DNA from: Alicyclobacillus tolerans
GTDB lineage: Bacteria > Bacillota > Bacilli > Alicyclobacillales > Alicyclobacillaceae
Reading direction: 5' to 3'
Length of the DNA stretch: 62,381 nt
NCBI RefSeq assembly: GCF_900142255.1
Contig: NZ_FRAF01000020.1
Span: 1 to 62,381, forward strand
Made by a program: the position numbers and the translations under genes. Each line of letters starts with the position of its first letter. Within the stretch, counting starts at the first letter, position 1. Under the pieces are notes generated by a model. It was given only the letters and a program-made list of their open reading frames with translations. It was not told the origin of the DNA and did not search any database. Positions 55,458 through 62,381 of this stretch are shown piece by piece.

Positions 55458-56378
55458 TTGCGAATGATTCGAGTGGCTTCAAGAAAAAGTTTATTGGCAA
55501 TGACGCAGACGAGACAAGTTATTCAACAGCTTCAATCTTTTTTTCCAGACACTGAATTTCAAATCATACCTGTCGTTACGCAAGGAGATAGAATTCTTGA
55601 TGTTTCACTTTCTAAAATTGGTGGCAAGGGATTGTTTGTTTCTGAAGTAGAGCAGCAATTGCTCCAAGAACAAGCGGATATGGCTGTGCACAGTTTAAAA
55701 GATGTACCAGCAGAATTGGCAGATGGTTTAGTCATTGCTGCTTATCCGAACAGGGTGGATGCCCGGGATGCCTTAATTACTAAAAAAGCCAATGCTATTC
55801 ATAATCTTCCCCAAGGTTCTGTCATAGGTACATCCTCGTTACGCCGTATGGCTCAACTTAAACATTTGCGAAATGATTTACAAATCAAATTGCTGCGCGG
55901 CAATATTGATACGCGGCTTAACAAATTAGAAAGCGGAGAATACGACGCTATTCTGTTGGCAGCAGCCGGACTGATTCGAATGGGGTGGGAAGACCGTATC
56001 ACGGAACGTATCGACCCTATGCATATACTTCCAGCAATAGGGCAGGGAATTCTGGCTGTGGAATGTCGAGATCAGGATAGTTCACTAAAAGAAATGTTGC
56101 AGTCTCTCCACTGTCGACAAACGGAACAGGTAGCGCTTGCAGAAAGAGCCTTGCTTCACTCACTTAACGGGGGATGCCAGGTACCTATCGCAGGATATGC
56201 GGAATGGCAAAATGGAACCTTGGTCTTGACGGGTCTTGTGGCTTCTGAAGATGGGGAAGTAATTTATCAGGTCAAGGAATCATTATCTAGCAGAATGTCT
56301 TCGGTCGATCTCGGTCAAATGGTGGCAAAGAAATTGCTTGAGAAAGGGGCAGATCAGATTTTGCAAAAGTATTCCTGA
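55458..56378 (+). CDS. hemC: Hydroxymethylbilane synthase (porphobilinogen deaminase)
   Basis: 306 aa. Start MIRVASRKSLLAMTQTRQVI with the conserved SRxSxLAxxQ, substrate loop TQGDRILD, DMAVHSLKDVP, SLRRMAQLKHLR, and the dipyrromethane-cofactor cysteine in LNGGCQVPIAGY. It joins four porphobilinogens. TTG 55458 is taken because of AAAGGA upstream; ATG 55464 is possible. Confidence 0.96.
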   Translation: MRMIRVASRKSLLAMTQTRQVIQQLQSFFPDTEFQIIPVVTQGDRILDVSLSKIGGKGLFVSEVEQQLLQEQADMAVHSLKDVPAELADGLVIAAYPNRVDARDALITKKANAIHNLPQGSVIGTSSLRRMAQLKHLRNDLQIKLLRGNIDTRLNKLESGEYDAILLAAAGLIRMGWEDRITERIDPMHILPAIGQGILAVECRDQDSSLKEMLQSLHCRQTEQVALAERALLHSLNGGCQVPIAGYAEWQNGTLVLTGLVASEDGEVIYQVKESLSSRMSSVDLGQMVAKKLLEKGADQILQKYS

Positions 56379-56400
56379 AGGTGGAGTGGGGGAGGTGGCG

Positions 56401-57174
56401 ATGTTGACCACAGAGCGAGTGGCAGTTCTGACCAGAAGTTCTCCAGGACTTGAGAAAACAGCTCGTCAGCTTGTAAACTATGGCATTCATAGTATTTTAC
56501 TCCCCCTGACTCAAACCGTGTCGGTCGATGACGAGTCGCAAAACTCATGGATTCGAAATGAGTCAGAAATTCAAGGAGTATGCCTCACATCAGTAACTGC
56601 GGCTCGCCTTTTCAAAGCATGGTTACATAAGCATTCTGCCCTTTTCCCATCCTTGCCTGCTTGTTACTGTATTGGTCAAACCACTTGGAAAACGGCTCTT
56701 GACTGTGGACTTGTAGCTTACTGGCGAGAGAATATCCATACTGGATATCAACTGGCGGAATGGCTTGATAAACTGACTTCACCATCCAAGGGGATATGGC
56801 TTTATCCCTGTGCTCGACAAACTGCAGGTACTCTTGAACGAGAATGTGAACGCCGTGGTATACGGCTGGCGAAATTGGTTCTATATGAAACAGTCCCGCG
56901 AATCCCCAATAAAGCAGAGTTGCAAGAAATTGCCCGCTTTCATCGACCGGTTTGGGTGTTTCATAGTCCTTCTGCAGTTAAAGTGTATATAAATCATGTC
57001 CAGCCGCTACTCAAACAATGGCAAATGGAAGAGATTCAGGCTGTTGCGATCGGCACTACTACAGCTGATGCTATAAGGAAAACGGGGATTCAACTGGCAG
57101 CAATAGCTTCAGAGCCCAATGACGAATCATTAGTGTCGGCCATAGGTTCAGTCCAAGATCTGAATTCTTCATAA
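56401..57174 (+). CDS. hemD: Uroporphyrinogen-III synthase
   Basis: 257 aa. The sequence is typically divergent for HemD, but the fold signs are present: ERVAVLTRSSPG at the start, TSVTAARLFKAWL, VWVFHSPSAVKVYI and VAIGTTTADAIRKTGI in the second half. It closes hydroxymethylbilane with ring-D inversion. ATG 56401 follows GGGGGAGGTGG. Assigned largely by operon place plus these motifs. Confidence 0.92.
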   Translation: MLTTERVAVLTRSSPGLEKTARQLVNYGIHSILLPLTQTVSVDDESQNSWIRNESEIQGVCLTSVTAARLFKAWLHKHSALFPSLPACYCIGQTTWKTALDCGLVAYWRENIHTGYQLAEWLDKLTSPSKGIWLYPCARQTAGTLERECERRGIRLAKLVLYETVPRIPNKAELQEIARFHRPVWVFHSPSAVKVYINHVQPLLKQWQMEEIQAVAIGTTTADAIRKTGIQLAAIASEPNDESLVSAIGSVQDLNSS

Positions 57175-57238
57175 ATTTTTTCATGTATAAAATGGCTATT
57201 TTTCAGTGTGTCGCAATCTATAAAAGAGGTGAATTTGG

Positions 57239-58213
57239 ATGAACAATTTTCAGAGACATCGTCGTCTACGGACTAGTGCTCAAATGCGTCGCTTGATTCG
57301 AGAAACAACGGTCAGTATCAATGATTTTATTTTGCCAGTCTTTGTTCAAGAAAATTTGACAGGTAAGGAAGAAATCACGGCAATGCCTGGCGTCTACCAT
57401 TATGGACTGGATGAATTCAGGAGATTGGTTGTGGAAATCGCAGAAAAGAACATTCCTGGCATCATTCTCTTTGGCTTGCCAGCCGAGAAAGACGAACAGA
57501 GCTCGAGTGCTTACCATCCTAAAGGTATTGTTCAGGAAGCTATTCGCGCTGCGAAAATGGAAGTTCCTGAATTGCTTGTGATGACAGATGTTTGTCTTTG
57601 CCAATATAATCCGGCAGGTCATTGCGGTTTCATTCGCAATGGAAAGATTGTCAATGACGAAAGCCTGCAGTTGATTGCTCAAACTGCTCTATCCCACGCA
57701 GAAGCTGGTGCTGATGTGGTTGCCCCGTCAGATATGATGGACGGTCGTGTACAGGCTATTCGCTCGCTTTTAGATGAAAATGGTTTTCAAGATACAGCAA
57801 TTCTATCTTACGCTGTCAAATATGCTTCCGCTTTTTACGGTCCATTTCGTGAAGCTGCCCATTCTGCTCCATCGTTTGGTGATCGTAAAACGTACCAGAT
57901 GGATCCTGCTAACGTTCGTGAGGCTATGCGTGAAGCCGAGTCTGATCTTCGTGAAGGTGCTGATATGCTTATGGTAAAACCAGCTCTGTCTTATTTGGAT
58001 GTCACCGCTAAATTACGCTCGTCCACTCAAGTCCCTATAGCGACTTACAATGTTTCGGCTGAGTACAGTATGGTGAAAGCTGCGGCGCAACAAGGTTGGA
58101 TTGATGAACGTGCCACTGTAATGGAAATGTTCACATCTTTTAAGCGAGCTGGTGCTGATTTTATTTTGTCCTATTTTGCACTATCGGCTGCTGATTGGTT
58201 AAAAGAAGAATAG
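57239..58213 (+). CDS. hemB: Delta-aminolevulinic acid dehydratase (porphobilinogen synthase)
   Basis: 324 aa. Zinc-binding cysteines lie in DVCLCQYNPAGHCG. The two catalytic lysines lie in LSYAVKYAS and MLMVKPALSYLD, and the APSDMMDGRV segment is conserved. It joins two 5-aminolevulinate molecules. ATG 57239 follows AAAGAGGTG. It lies after hemD and before hemL in the operon. Confidence 0.97.
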   Translation: MNNFQRHRRLRTSAQMRRLIRETTVSINDFILPVFVQENLTGKEEITAMPGVYHYGLDEFRRLVVEIAEKNIPGIILFGLPAEKDEQSSSAYHPKGIVQEAIRAAKMEVPELLVMTDVCLCQYNPAGHCGFIRNGKIVNDESLQLIAQTALSHAEAGADVVAPSDMMDGRVQAIRSLLDENGFQDTAILSYAVKYASAFYGPFREAAHSAPSFGDRKTYQMDPANVREAMREAESDLREGADMLMVKPALSYLDVTAKLRSSTQVPIATYNVSAEYSMVKAAAQQGWIDERATVMEMFTSFKRAGADFILSYFALSAADWLKEE

Positions 58214-58228
58214 AAAAGAGGGAATCGA

Positions 58229-59539
58229 GTGGATAATGATGGGATCCTTCAAATGGAAAAATCAGAAAAAGCGTTTCAAGAGGCTGTCAAATGGCTACCT
58301 GGTGGGGTAAATTCACCCGTTCGAGCTTTTTTGGCTGTTGGTGGAAACCCAATCTATATTCGTCAAGGAAGCGGACCGCATATTGAAAGTTTGGATGGTC
58401 ATTCGTATATTGATTACCTATTGTCTTGGGGGCCTTTGCTATTTGGACATGCTCATCCGCGCATTAAGGCAGCTGTAACTGAGGCTTTGGAAAAAGGCAC
58501 CTCCTTTGGCCTGCCAACGATTGCCGAAACAGTGATGGCGCAAAAAGTAAATCAACTGATGCCTGCAGTGGAAGTTGTACGCATGGTCAACAGCGGAACA
58601 GAGGCGACGATGAGCGCACTGCGTTTAGCGCGTGCGTTTACGAAAAGAAATATCATTGTTAAATTTGAAGGATGTTATCACGGTCACTCGGATGCACTTT
58701 TGGTTAAAGCCGGATCGGGCGTGGCTACTCTGGGTTTGCCAGATAGCCCTGGTGTACCGGAGGGAATCGCTCACTATACCGCTACAGTACCCTATAACCA
58801 AGTGGAAGCCTTACAGGAGCTTTTTGCTCAAATGGGTGAACAGATTGCTGCAGTTATTGTGGAGCCTGTGGCTGGCAATATGGGTTGCATCCTGCCCCAA
58901 TCTGGGTATCTGGAGGAATTGCGGCGATTGACTCAAAAATACGGTACTCTACTTATTTTTGATGAGGTGATGACGGGATTTCGCGTAGCTGCTGGAGGCG
59001 GCCAAGAACGGTTTGGTATCCGTCCAGATTTGGTAACACTGGGGAAAGTAATTGGTGGCGGTCTTCCGGTAGGCGCCTATGGTGGTAGACGGGATATCAT
59101 GGAATGGGTAGCGCCCAATGGCCCTGTTTACCAGGCGGGTACTTTATCTGGTAATCCTCTTGCGATGGCTGCAGGCATTGCGGCACTTACCATGATTGAG
59201 GAAGAAGCGCCCAATGGTTTGTATAGCAAGATGGAACAATACGGGCAGCAAATCGTTTCAGTTTTTTTACAGGCTTGTCAAGCCAAAGGCATTCCTGCAT
59301 ACGGTCACGCCATTGGAGGAATGTTTGGATTGTTTTTCAATGAAGGAGCAGTGGTAGACTATCAGTCTGCAGCTCAGTCCGACAAAAAAATGTTTGCACA
59401 ATTTTTCCATGCATTACTCAAACGAGGTGTACTTTTACCACCGTCACAACTGGAATCTTGTTTTCTTTCCGCAGTTCACGGTCAAGAAGAGCTATCAAGA
59501 ACTTGCGAGGCTGTTGACAGCGCAATTCGTTCGTTTTAA
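58229..59539 (+). CDS. hemL: Glutamate-1-semialdehyde 2,1-aminomutase
   Basis: 436 aa, class III PLP enzyme. PLP lysine in TLGKVIGGGLPVG, the GGVNSPVRAF start typical of GSA-AM, HGHSDALLVKAGSG, and DEVMTGFRVA with the PLP-contact Asp. It makes 5-aminolevulinate from HemA's product. GTG 58229 follows AAGAGGGAA. Last hem gene of the operon, 15 bases after hemB. Confidence 0.97.
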   Translation: MDNDGILQMEKSEKAFQEAVKWLPGGVNSPVRAFLAVGGNPIYIRQGSGPHIESLDGHSYIDYLLSWGPLLFGHAHPRIKAAVTEALEKGTSFGLPTIAETVMAQKVNQLMPAVEVVRMVNSGTEATMSALRLARAFTKRNIIVKFEGCYHGHSDALLVKAGSGVATLGLPDSPGVPEGIAHYTATVPYNQVEALQELFAQMGEQIAAVIVEPVAGNMGCILPQSGYLEELRRLTQKYGTLLIFDEVMTGFRVAAGGGQERFGIRPDLVTLGKVIGGGLPVGAYGGRRDIMEWVAPNGPVYQAGTLSGNPLAMAAGIAALTMIEEEAPNGLYSKMEQYGQQIVSVFLQACQAKGIPAYGHAIGGMFGLFFNEGAVVDYQSAAQSDKKMFAQFFHALLKRGVLLPPSQLESCFLSAVHGQEELSRTCEAVDSAIRSF

Positions 59540-59656
59540 GTGCAGAACGTCCTTCGCTTATCCATGTGTGTGAACGCTGCTGTAAGGACATAAAAGCATA
59601 TCCCACTTCATAAACATGCAGGGAGAGACCTGCTGTTTAAGGAGGGGTATTAGGCG

Positions 59657-61078
59657 ATGCAGAATCAGCAAACACCCATGATTTCCGTAGCCATAGACCA
59701 AGAAGTGTTTATGGATAGTGTTCGCGAAGGAGACAGAGTGGAGGACGCTACTGTCGCAACGGAAGTTATTTCTTTCGATCGCGTTGAAGATACTTATGTG
59801 CTCGAAGGCGCTATCGTTTTTGCGGGGTACTTGGCGTCCCAAGAAAAGGGCAAGTCATCAGAGGGAAAGAACACTCAAATTGTGATGGATGACGATCCGG
59901 TCATTCATGTCCATCATCGTTTGCCCTTTATTTTAAAAGTTCCAGTCCATGCTCAACCGAATGGTGTTCTGAATGTAAAAAGCAGACTTGCTGGTTGGAA
60001 ATTAGATGTATCGGGAGATTCTTGGCTTCGTGTACAAGGGAATTTACAAATTGCCGGTCTTGTGGATAAAGGTGGATATCATTTCCAATGTGGTGCACAA
60101 GAGATTGGCGATTTATGGGTATCTTTGCCGGATCGGCCTCAATCGACACATGTAAACGAACTGTCAAGTCAAGGTATGAAAGAGACGAATGCATGGGTTG
60201 GAGAGTTTCGGGGAGAAACGGAAGCCTCTGAGTCCGAGAGTTTGATGTCAGACACAGTAAGCAATGTTGAATCTGACACATTCGCGGAGCAATCCTTCAA
60301 CGCGCAGGACCAGGGTCAGGACACACCATTTCCTGTACGCGGTATGGAGGATCCTGAGGAAGCGGGGGACAGTGCTGAACGGTTGAATAGAGTCACCCTT
60401 GAGACGGAACAATTGAGTGAAGCGCGTGCAGGGCATGGCTTGCAAATACAAGAAGATGTCAATGAGTCCAAAGAAAGCAGGGGCAATAAGGAAAATCAAA
60501 CACCAAGTGATATAAACAGCTCTGCTGATTCTACGGTTCTTGGTGCTGCCGCAGAGTTAGAAGCGCTTGACCGTTTTGTGGTGAGTGATACGGAAGAACA
60601 AAAGCCGCTGGCCGAGTATTCGTTTGAGAATCAGTTGAGTGAAAAACAAGAAGCTCAATTCGAGGAAAAAGATGCTGTTTCCTTCTCTGCTTCGCGAGCC
60701 TTTTCTGATTCTGGTTTTCACGCCAATCTTGCCTTCAGTAAAGATGCAGGGCGTATTCAACAGACTCGCACGGAGCCGGTAGTTGAGCCTTCCCCTGCCA
60801 ATGGAGCTTTTCAGGAACCGGAGACGTCTTTTGAACGTTCTATGGATAATAAAAGTCTTTGGTCGTTTGTCGATTTCAATGCTCCCGAAAGGTTTTATAC
60901 CTTACGCTATGTTGTAGTCGAGGAAGGCGAGACGCTGCAAATGGTGGCCGATCGCGTTGGCGTCTTGAAAAGTGAAATGATTCGTGTCAATCGTTTGGAA
61001 ACAGAAGATATTTGGGTGGGTCAAACCCTTCTTATACCGGACACCCCGATACGTTTGGCAAACGTGCAAAATTTTTAA
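59657..61078 (+). CDS. spoVID: Stage VI sporulation protein D (SpoVID-like)
   Basis: 473 aa. N-terminal beta-rich domain (about 1-160) as in coat morphogenetic SpoVID, long acidic Glu/Ser-rich middle (about 175-400), and a C-terminal LysM domain (about 420-465: VVEEGETLQMVADRVGVLKS, EDIWVGQTLLIP). It guides coat assembly around the forespore. Its place right after hemL is conserved in Bacilli. The strong AAGGAGGGG site precedes ATG 59657. It is good evidence that the organism sporulates. Confidence 0.88.
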   Translation: MQNQQTPMISVAIDQEVFMDSVREGDRVEDATVATEVISFDRVEDTYVLEGAIVFAGYLASQEKGKSSEGKNTQIVMDDDPVIHVHHRLPFILKVPVHAQPNGVLNVKSRLAGWKLDVSGDSWLRVQGNLQIAGLVDKGGYHFQCGAQEIGDLWVSLPDRPQSTHVNELSSQGMKETNAWVGEFRGETEASESESLMSDTVSNVESDTFAEQSFNAQDQGQDTPFPVRGMEDPEEAGDSAERLNRVTLETEQLSEARAGHGLQIQEDVNESKESRGNKENQTPSDINSSADSTVLGAAAELEALDRFVVSDTEEQKPLAEYSFENQLSEKQEAQFEEKDAVSFSASRAFSDSGFHANLAFSKDAGRIQQTRTEPVVEPSPANGAFQEPETSFERSMDNKSLWSFVDFNAPERFYTLRYVVVEEGETLQMVADRVGVLKSEMIRVNRLETEDIWVGQTLLIPDTPIRLANVQNF

Positions 61079-61184
61079 GAATGATGCTCTGAAAAGAATA
61101 ACTTCGATAGCGAACATCAGCATAGTGATTTCTCCTATGCCTGATGTTTTTTTGCCAACAAAGTTAAATATCTATTCAACCTGG

Positions 61185-61346
61185 CTATGGTGCCCCAATA
61201 AAAGTAACTGCAAAGACAATAAAGAGAAGCATAAGAATCAAAAGGTCCAGTGTATTGGGCCAAATTAAAGCGCGAAAGAAAAGTAGCATGATGGCTGCTG
61301 CCAACATTAATTTGACAAAACGTGCCAGCATGATAAACAGACCCAT
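61185..61346 (-). CDS. Small 53-aa membrane protein
   Basis: MGLFIMLARFVKLMLAAAIM... then LLILMLLFIVFAVTFIGAP: two short membrane segments joined by a basic, proline-bearing turn (RALIWPNTLD). AGGAGG lies eight bases before ATG 61346 on the minus strand. The open frame can be read further upstream but without another start of good quality. It is convergent with spoVID. Family not recognised. Confidence 0.6.
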   Translation of the reverse strand: MGLFIMLARFVKLMLAAAIMLLFFRALIWPNTLDLLILMLLFIVFAVTFIGAP

Positions 61347-61549
61347 GCCAACCACCTCCTGGCGAAATCTTATCTGGATAGCTCGTCTTAGCTCGTCGAA
61401 TATATACTTTGCGTATGATATATATGCAAATAGGTGAGCATGTACCCCTTTTTTTCGCATAAAATTGGACATGCAGAACAATATTCGCTAGACTTGCCTT
61501 TCTGAGCTTTGCTAGAATGGGCGACAGGATTGAGAGGAGAGATGGGGTA

Positions 61550-62047
61550 ATGGCGAATTCGTGGATGGATGGAGGCACTTGGAGAGGCTTCCATATTCGA
61601 TATCTTGCCATCTTATCTGTGTCGTTTGCTGTTTTACAGGCAGTCGCTTATTATACAGTTCATTATCCGCTCATGTTTAGTTCAGAGTTTGCCATGATTC
61701 TCATGATGTGGCTCATTATTCCGCGTTTGACAGAACGTCGATTGGCCAATACGTTTGCGGGTGTCACAACTACGTTTCTGCTTGGATTGATTTTGCAGTT
61801 TACAATTGGTCTGGAAATTACGGAAAAAGGTGGTATATGGTATACTTTAGGGCAAAATTTGCTGATTTTCGTCGTCGCCTTGGCACTCAGTTATCTCTAT
61901 TTACGCGTTTCCATATGGAGCGACAGAAAAAAAGCAGAGTTAGAGAAACGCCGGGCAGAAAAATCATCAAGCGCTCAGACAACTGTAGCACCCGTCCGTG
62001 TTCATCGAATTAAGAAACGCCGCCATCCTGGACGGCGCAAAAAGTAA
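61550..62047 (+). CDS. Membrane protein with basic C-terminal tail
   Basis: 165 aa. Four hydrophobic segments between about residues 15 and 125 (LAILSVSFAVLQAVAYYTVH, MILMMWLIIPRLTERRLA, TFLLGLILQFTIGL, LLIFVVALALSYLYL), then a charged helix (DRKKAELEKRRAEKSS) and a strongly basic end (RIKKRRHPGRRKK). AGGAG precedes ATG 61550. No family recognised; a nucleic-acid or peptidoglycan-surface role of the tail is only a guess. Confidence 0.65.
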   Translation: MANSWMDGGTWRGFHIRYLAILSVSFAVLQAVAYYTVHYPLMFSSEFAMILMMWLIIPRLTERRLANTFAGVTTTFLLGLILQFTIGLEITEKGGIWYTLGQNLLIFVVALALSYLYLRVSIWSDRKKAELEKRRAEKSSSAQTTVAPVRVHRIKKRRHPGRRKK

Positions 62048-62381
62048 AGTCATACAAAAAGATGTCATGAAGGTCGTGTCAACTCACGTAAAAATCTTAC
62101 CGAAGAGAGATGGCTAACTCATTTAAAAATCTAACCCATCCCCGATTCCGTTGAAGTGGGAGGGGTGAATGGCCGTAGGCCAGAGGGGAGGAGCGAAGCG
62201 GCTTCCCCTTTTTTTGTGTCTGTGGAGCTTGTGGGCAACTTGAAGAGTTGTCCATCAAATCCACAGACCGAATGTTTTGGCCTCAATAGGAGTCCCGAGT
62301 GCCGTTTCGTTTGTCGTTGTCGATCCCCCTGGAAACCGGTGCGGGCAGCGGAGCAGGAGCAAGGTTCGCCCCGCCTAGTCC
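62048..62381. other. Non-coding end of window, possible IS21-like left end
   Basis: 334 bases without a gene. From 62077 it reads TGTCAACTCACGTAAAAATC and at 62114-62137 a related copy (CTAACTCATTTAAAAATCTA); paired end repeats of this form suggest an IS21-family terminus. A terminator-like stem with TTTTTTT lies at 62184-62215, and GTCTGTGGA/TCCACAGAC (62218-62226, 62260-62268) form a long hairpin. A transposase gene would be expected beyond the window. Confidence 0.35.

Noticed and set aside
1-62381. tRNA or rRNA genes
   Set aside because: I scanned for TTCGA-type T-loops with matching stems and for rRNA core sequences and saw none; a covariance-model search would be decisive.

Overview
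The window looks like part of the chromosome of a low-to-medium G+C, endospore-forming Firmicute. The right third carries the classic Bacilli order tig-clpP-clpX-lonB-lonA-engB-hemAXCDBL followed by a SpoVID-like spore coat gene. Alicyclobacillaceae-type acidophiles are my best guess, but that is inference from gene style only.

Layout. (1) Positions 1-7000 hold the distal end of a CRISPR array whose repeats look like type I-C. It is split by an IS3 element that is itself split by an IS110 element. Next come an IS110 fragment, decayed small genes and a second, apparently intact IS3. (2) Positions 7000-18300 hold lipoprotein and surface-protein genes, an ECF sigma factor/membrane protein/ABC exporter operon (sigY-operon-like layout), an orphan VapB-like antitoxin beside a broken VapC, and a HIT-family gene with a stop codon. 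(3) Positions 18300-28000 hold a degenerate DDE element with intact ends, an NCS1 permease, IS3 and IS1595 remnants, a pair of membrane proteins, and a secreted protein with two nearly identical 102-residue repeats. (4) Positions 28000-43100 hold small metabolic and resistance-type genes (MBL fold, VOC, DinB, GNAT, amino-acid permease, LysR, alpha/beta hydrolase, S66 peptidase, cupin, phosphatase) mixed with many pseudogenes and IS110, IS3 and IS256 debris. (5) Positions 43300-62050 are a gene-dense conserved core: chemoreceptor, trigger factor, Clp and Lon proteases, and the complete path from glutamyl-tRNA to uroporphyrinogen III, then spoVID. An IS21-like end may begin at about 62077.

The main unusual signals all lie in the left 43 kb. 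Many genes are broken by one in-frame stop while the rest of the frame stays open. Most of these stops are explained by C-to-T change at CAA, CAG or CGA codons. One DinB-like gene has four such stops and no frameshift. There are also several short dispersed repeats: an 83-bp family in three copies, an ~82-bp family in two copies, and a hydrophobic-peptide family in three decayed copies. The core region shows none of this. All three stop codons end intact core genes, so I read the pattern as gene decay rather than a changed genetic code.
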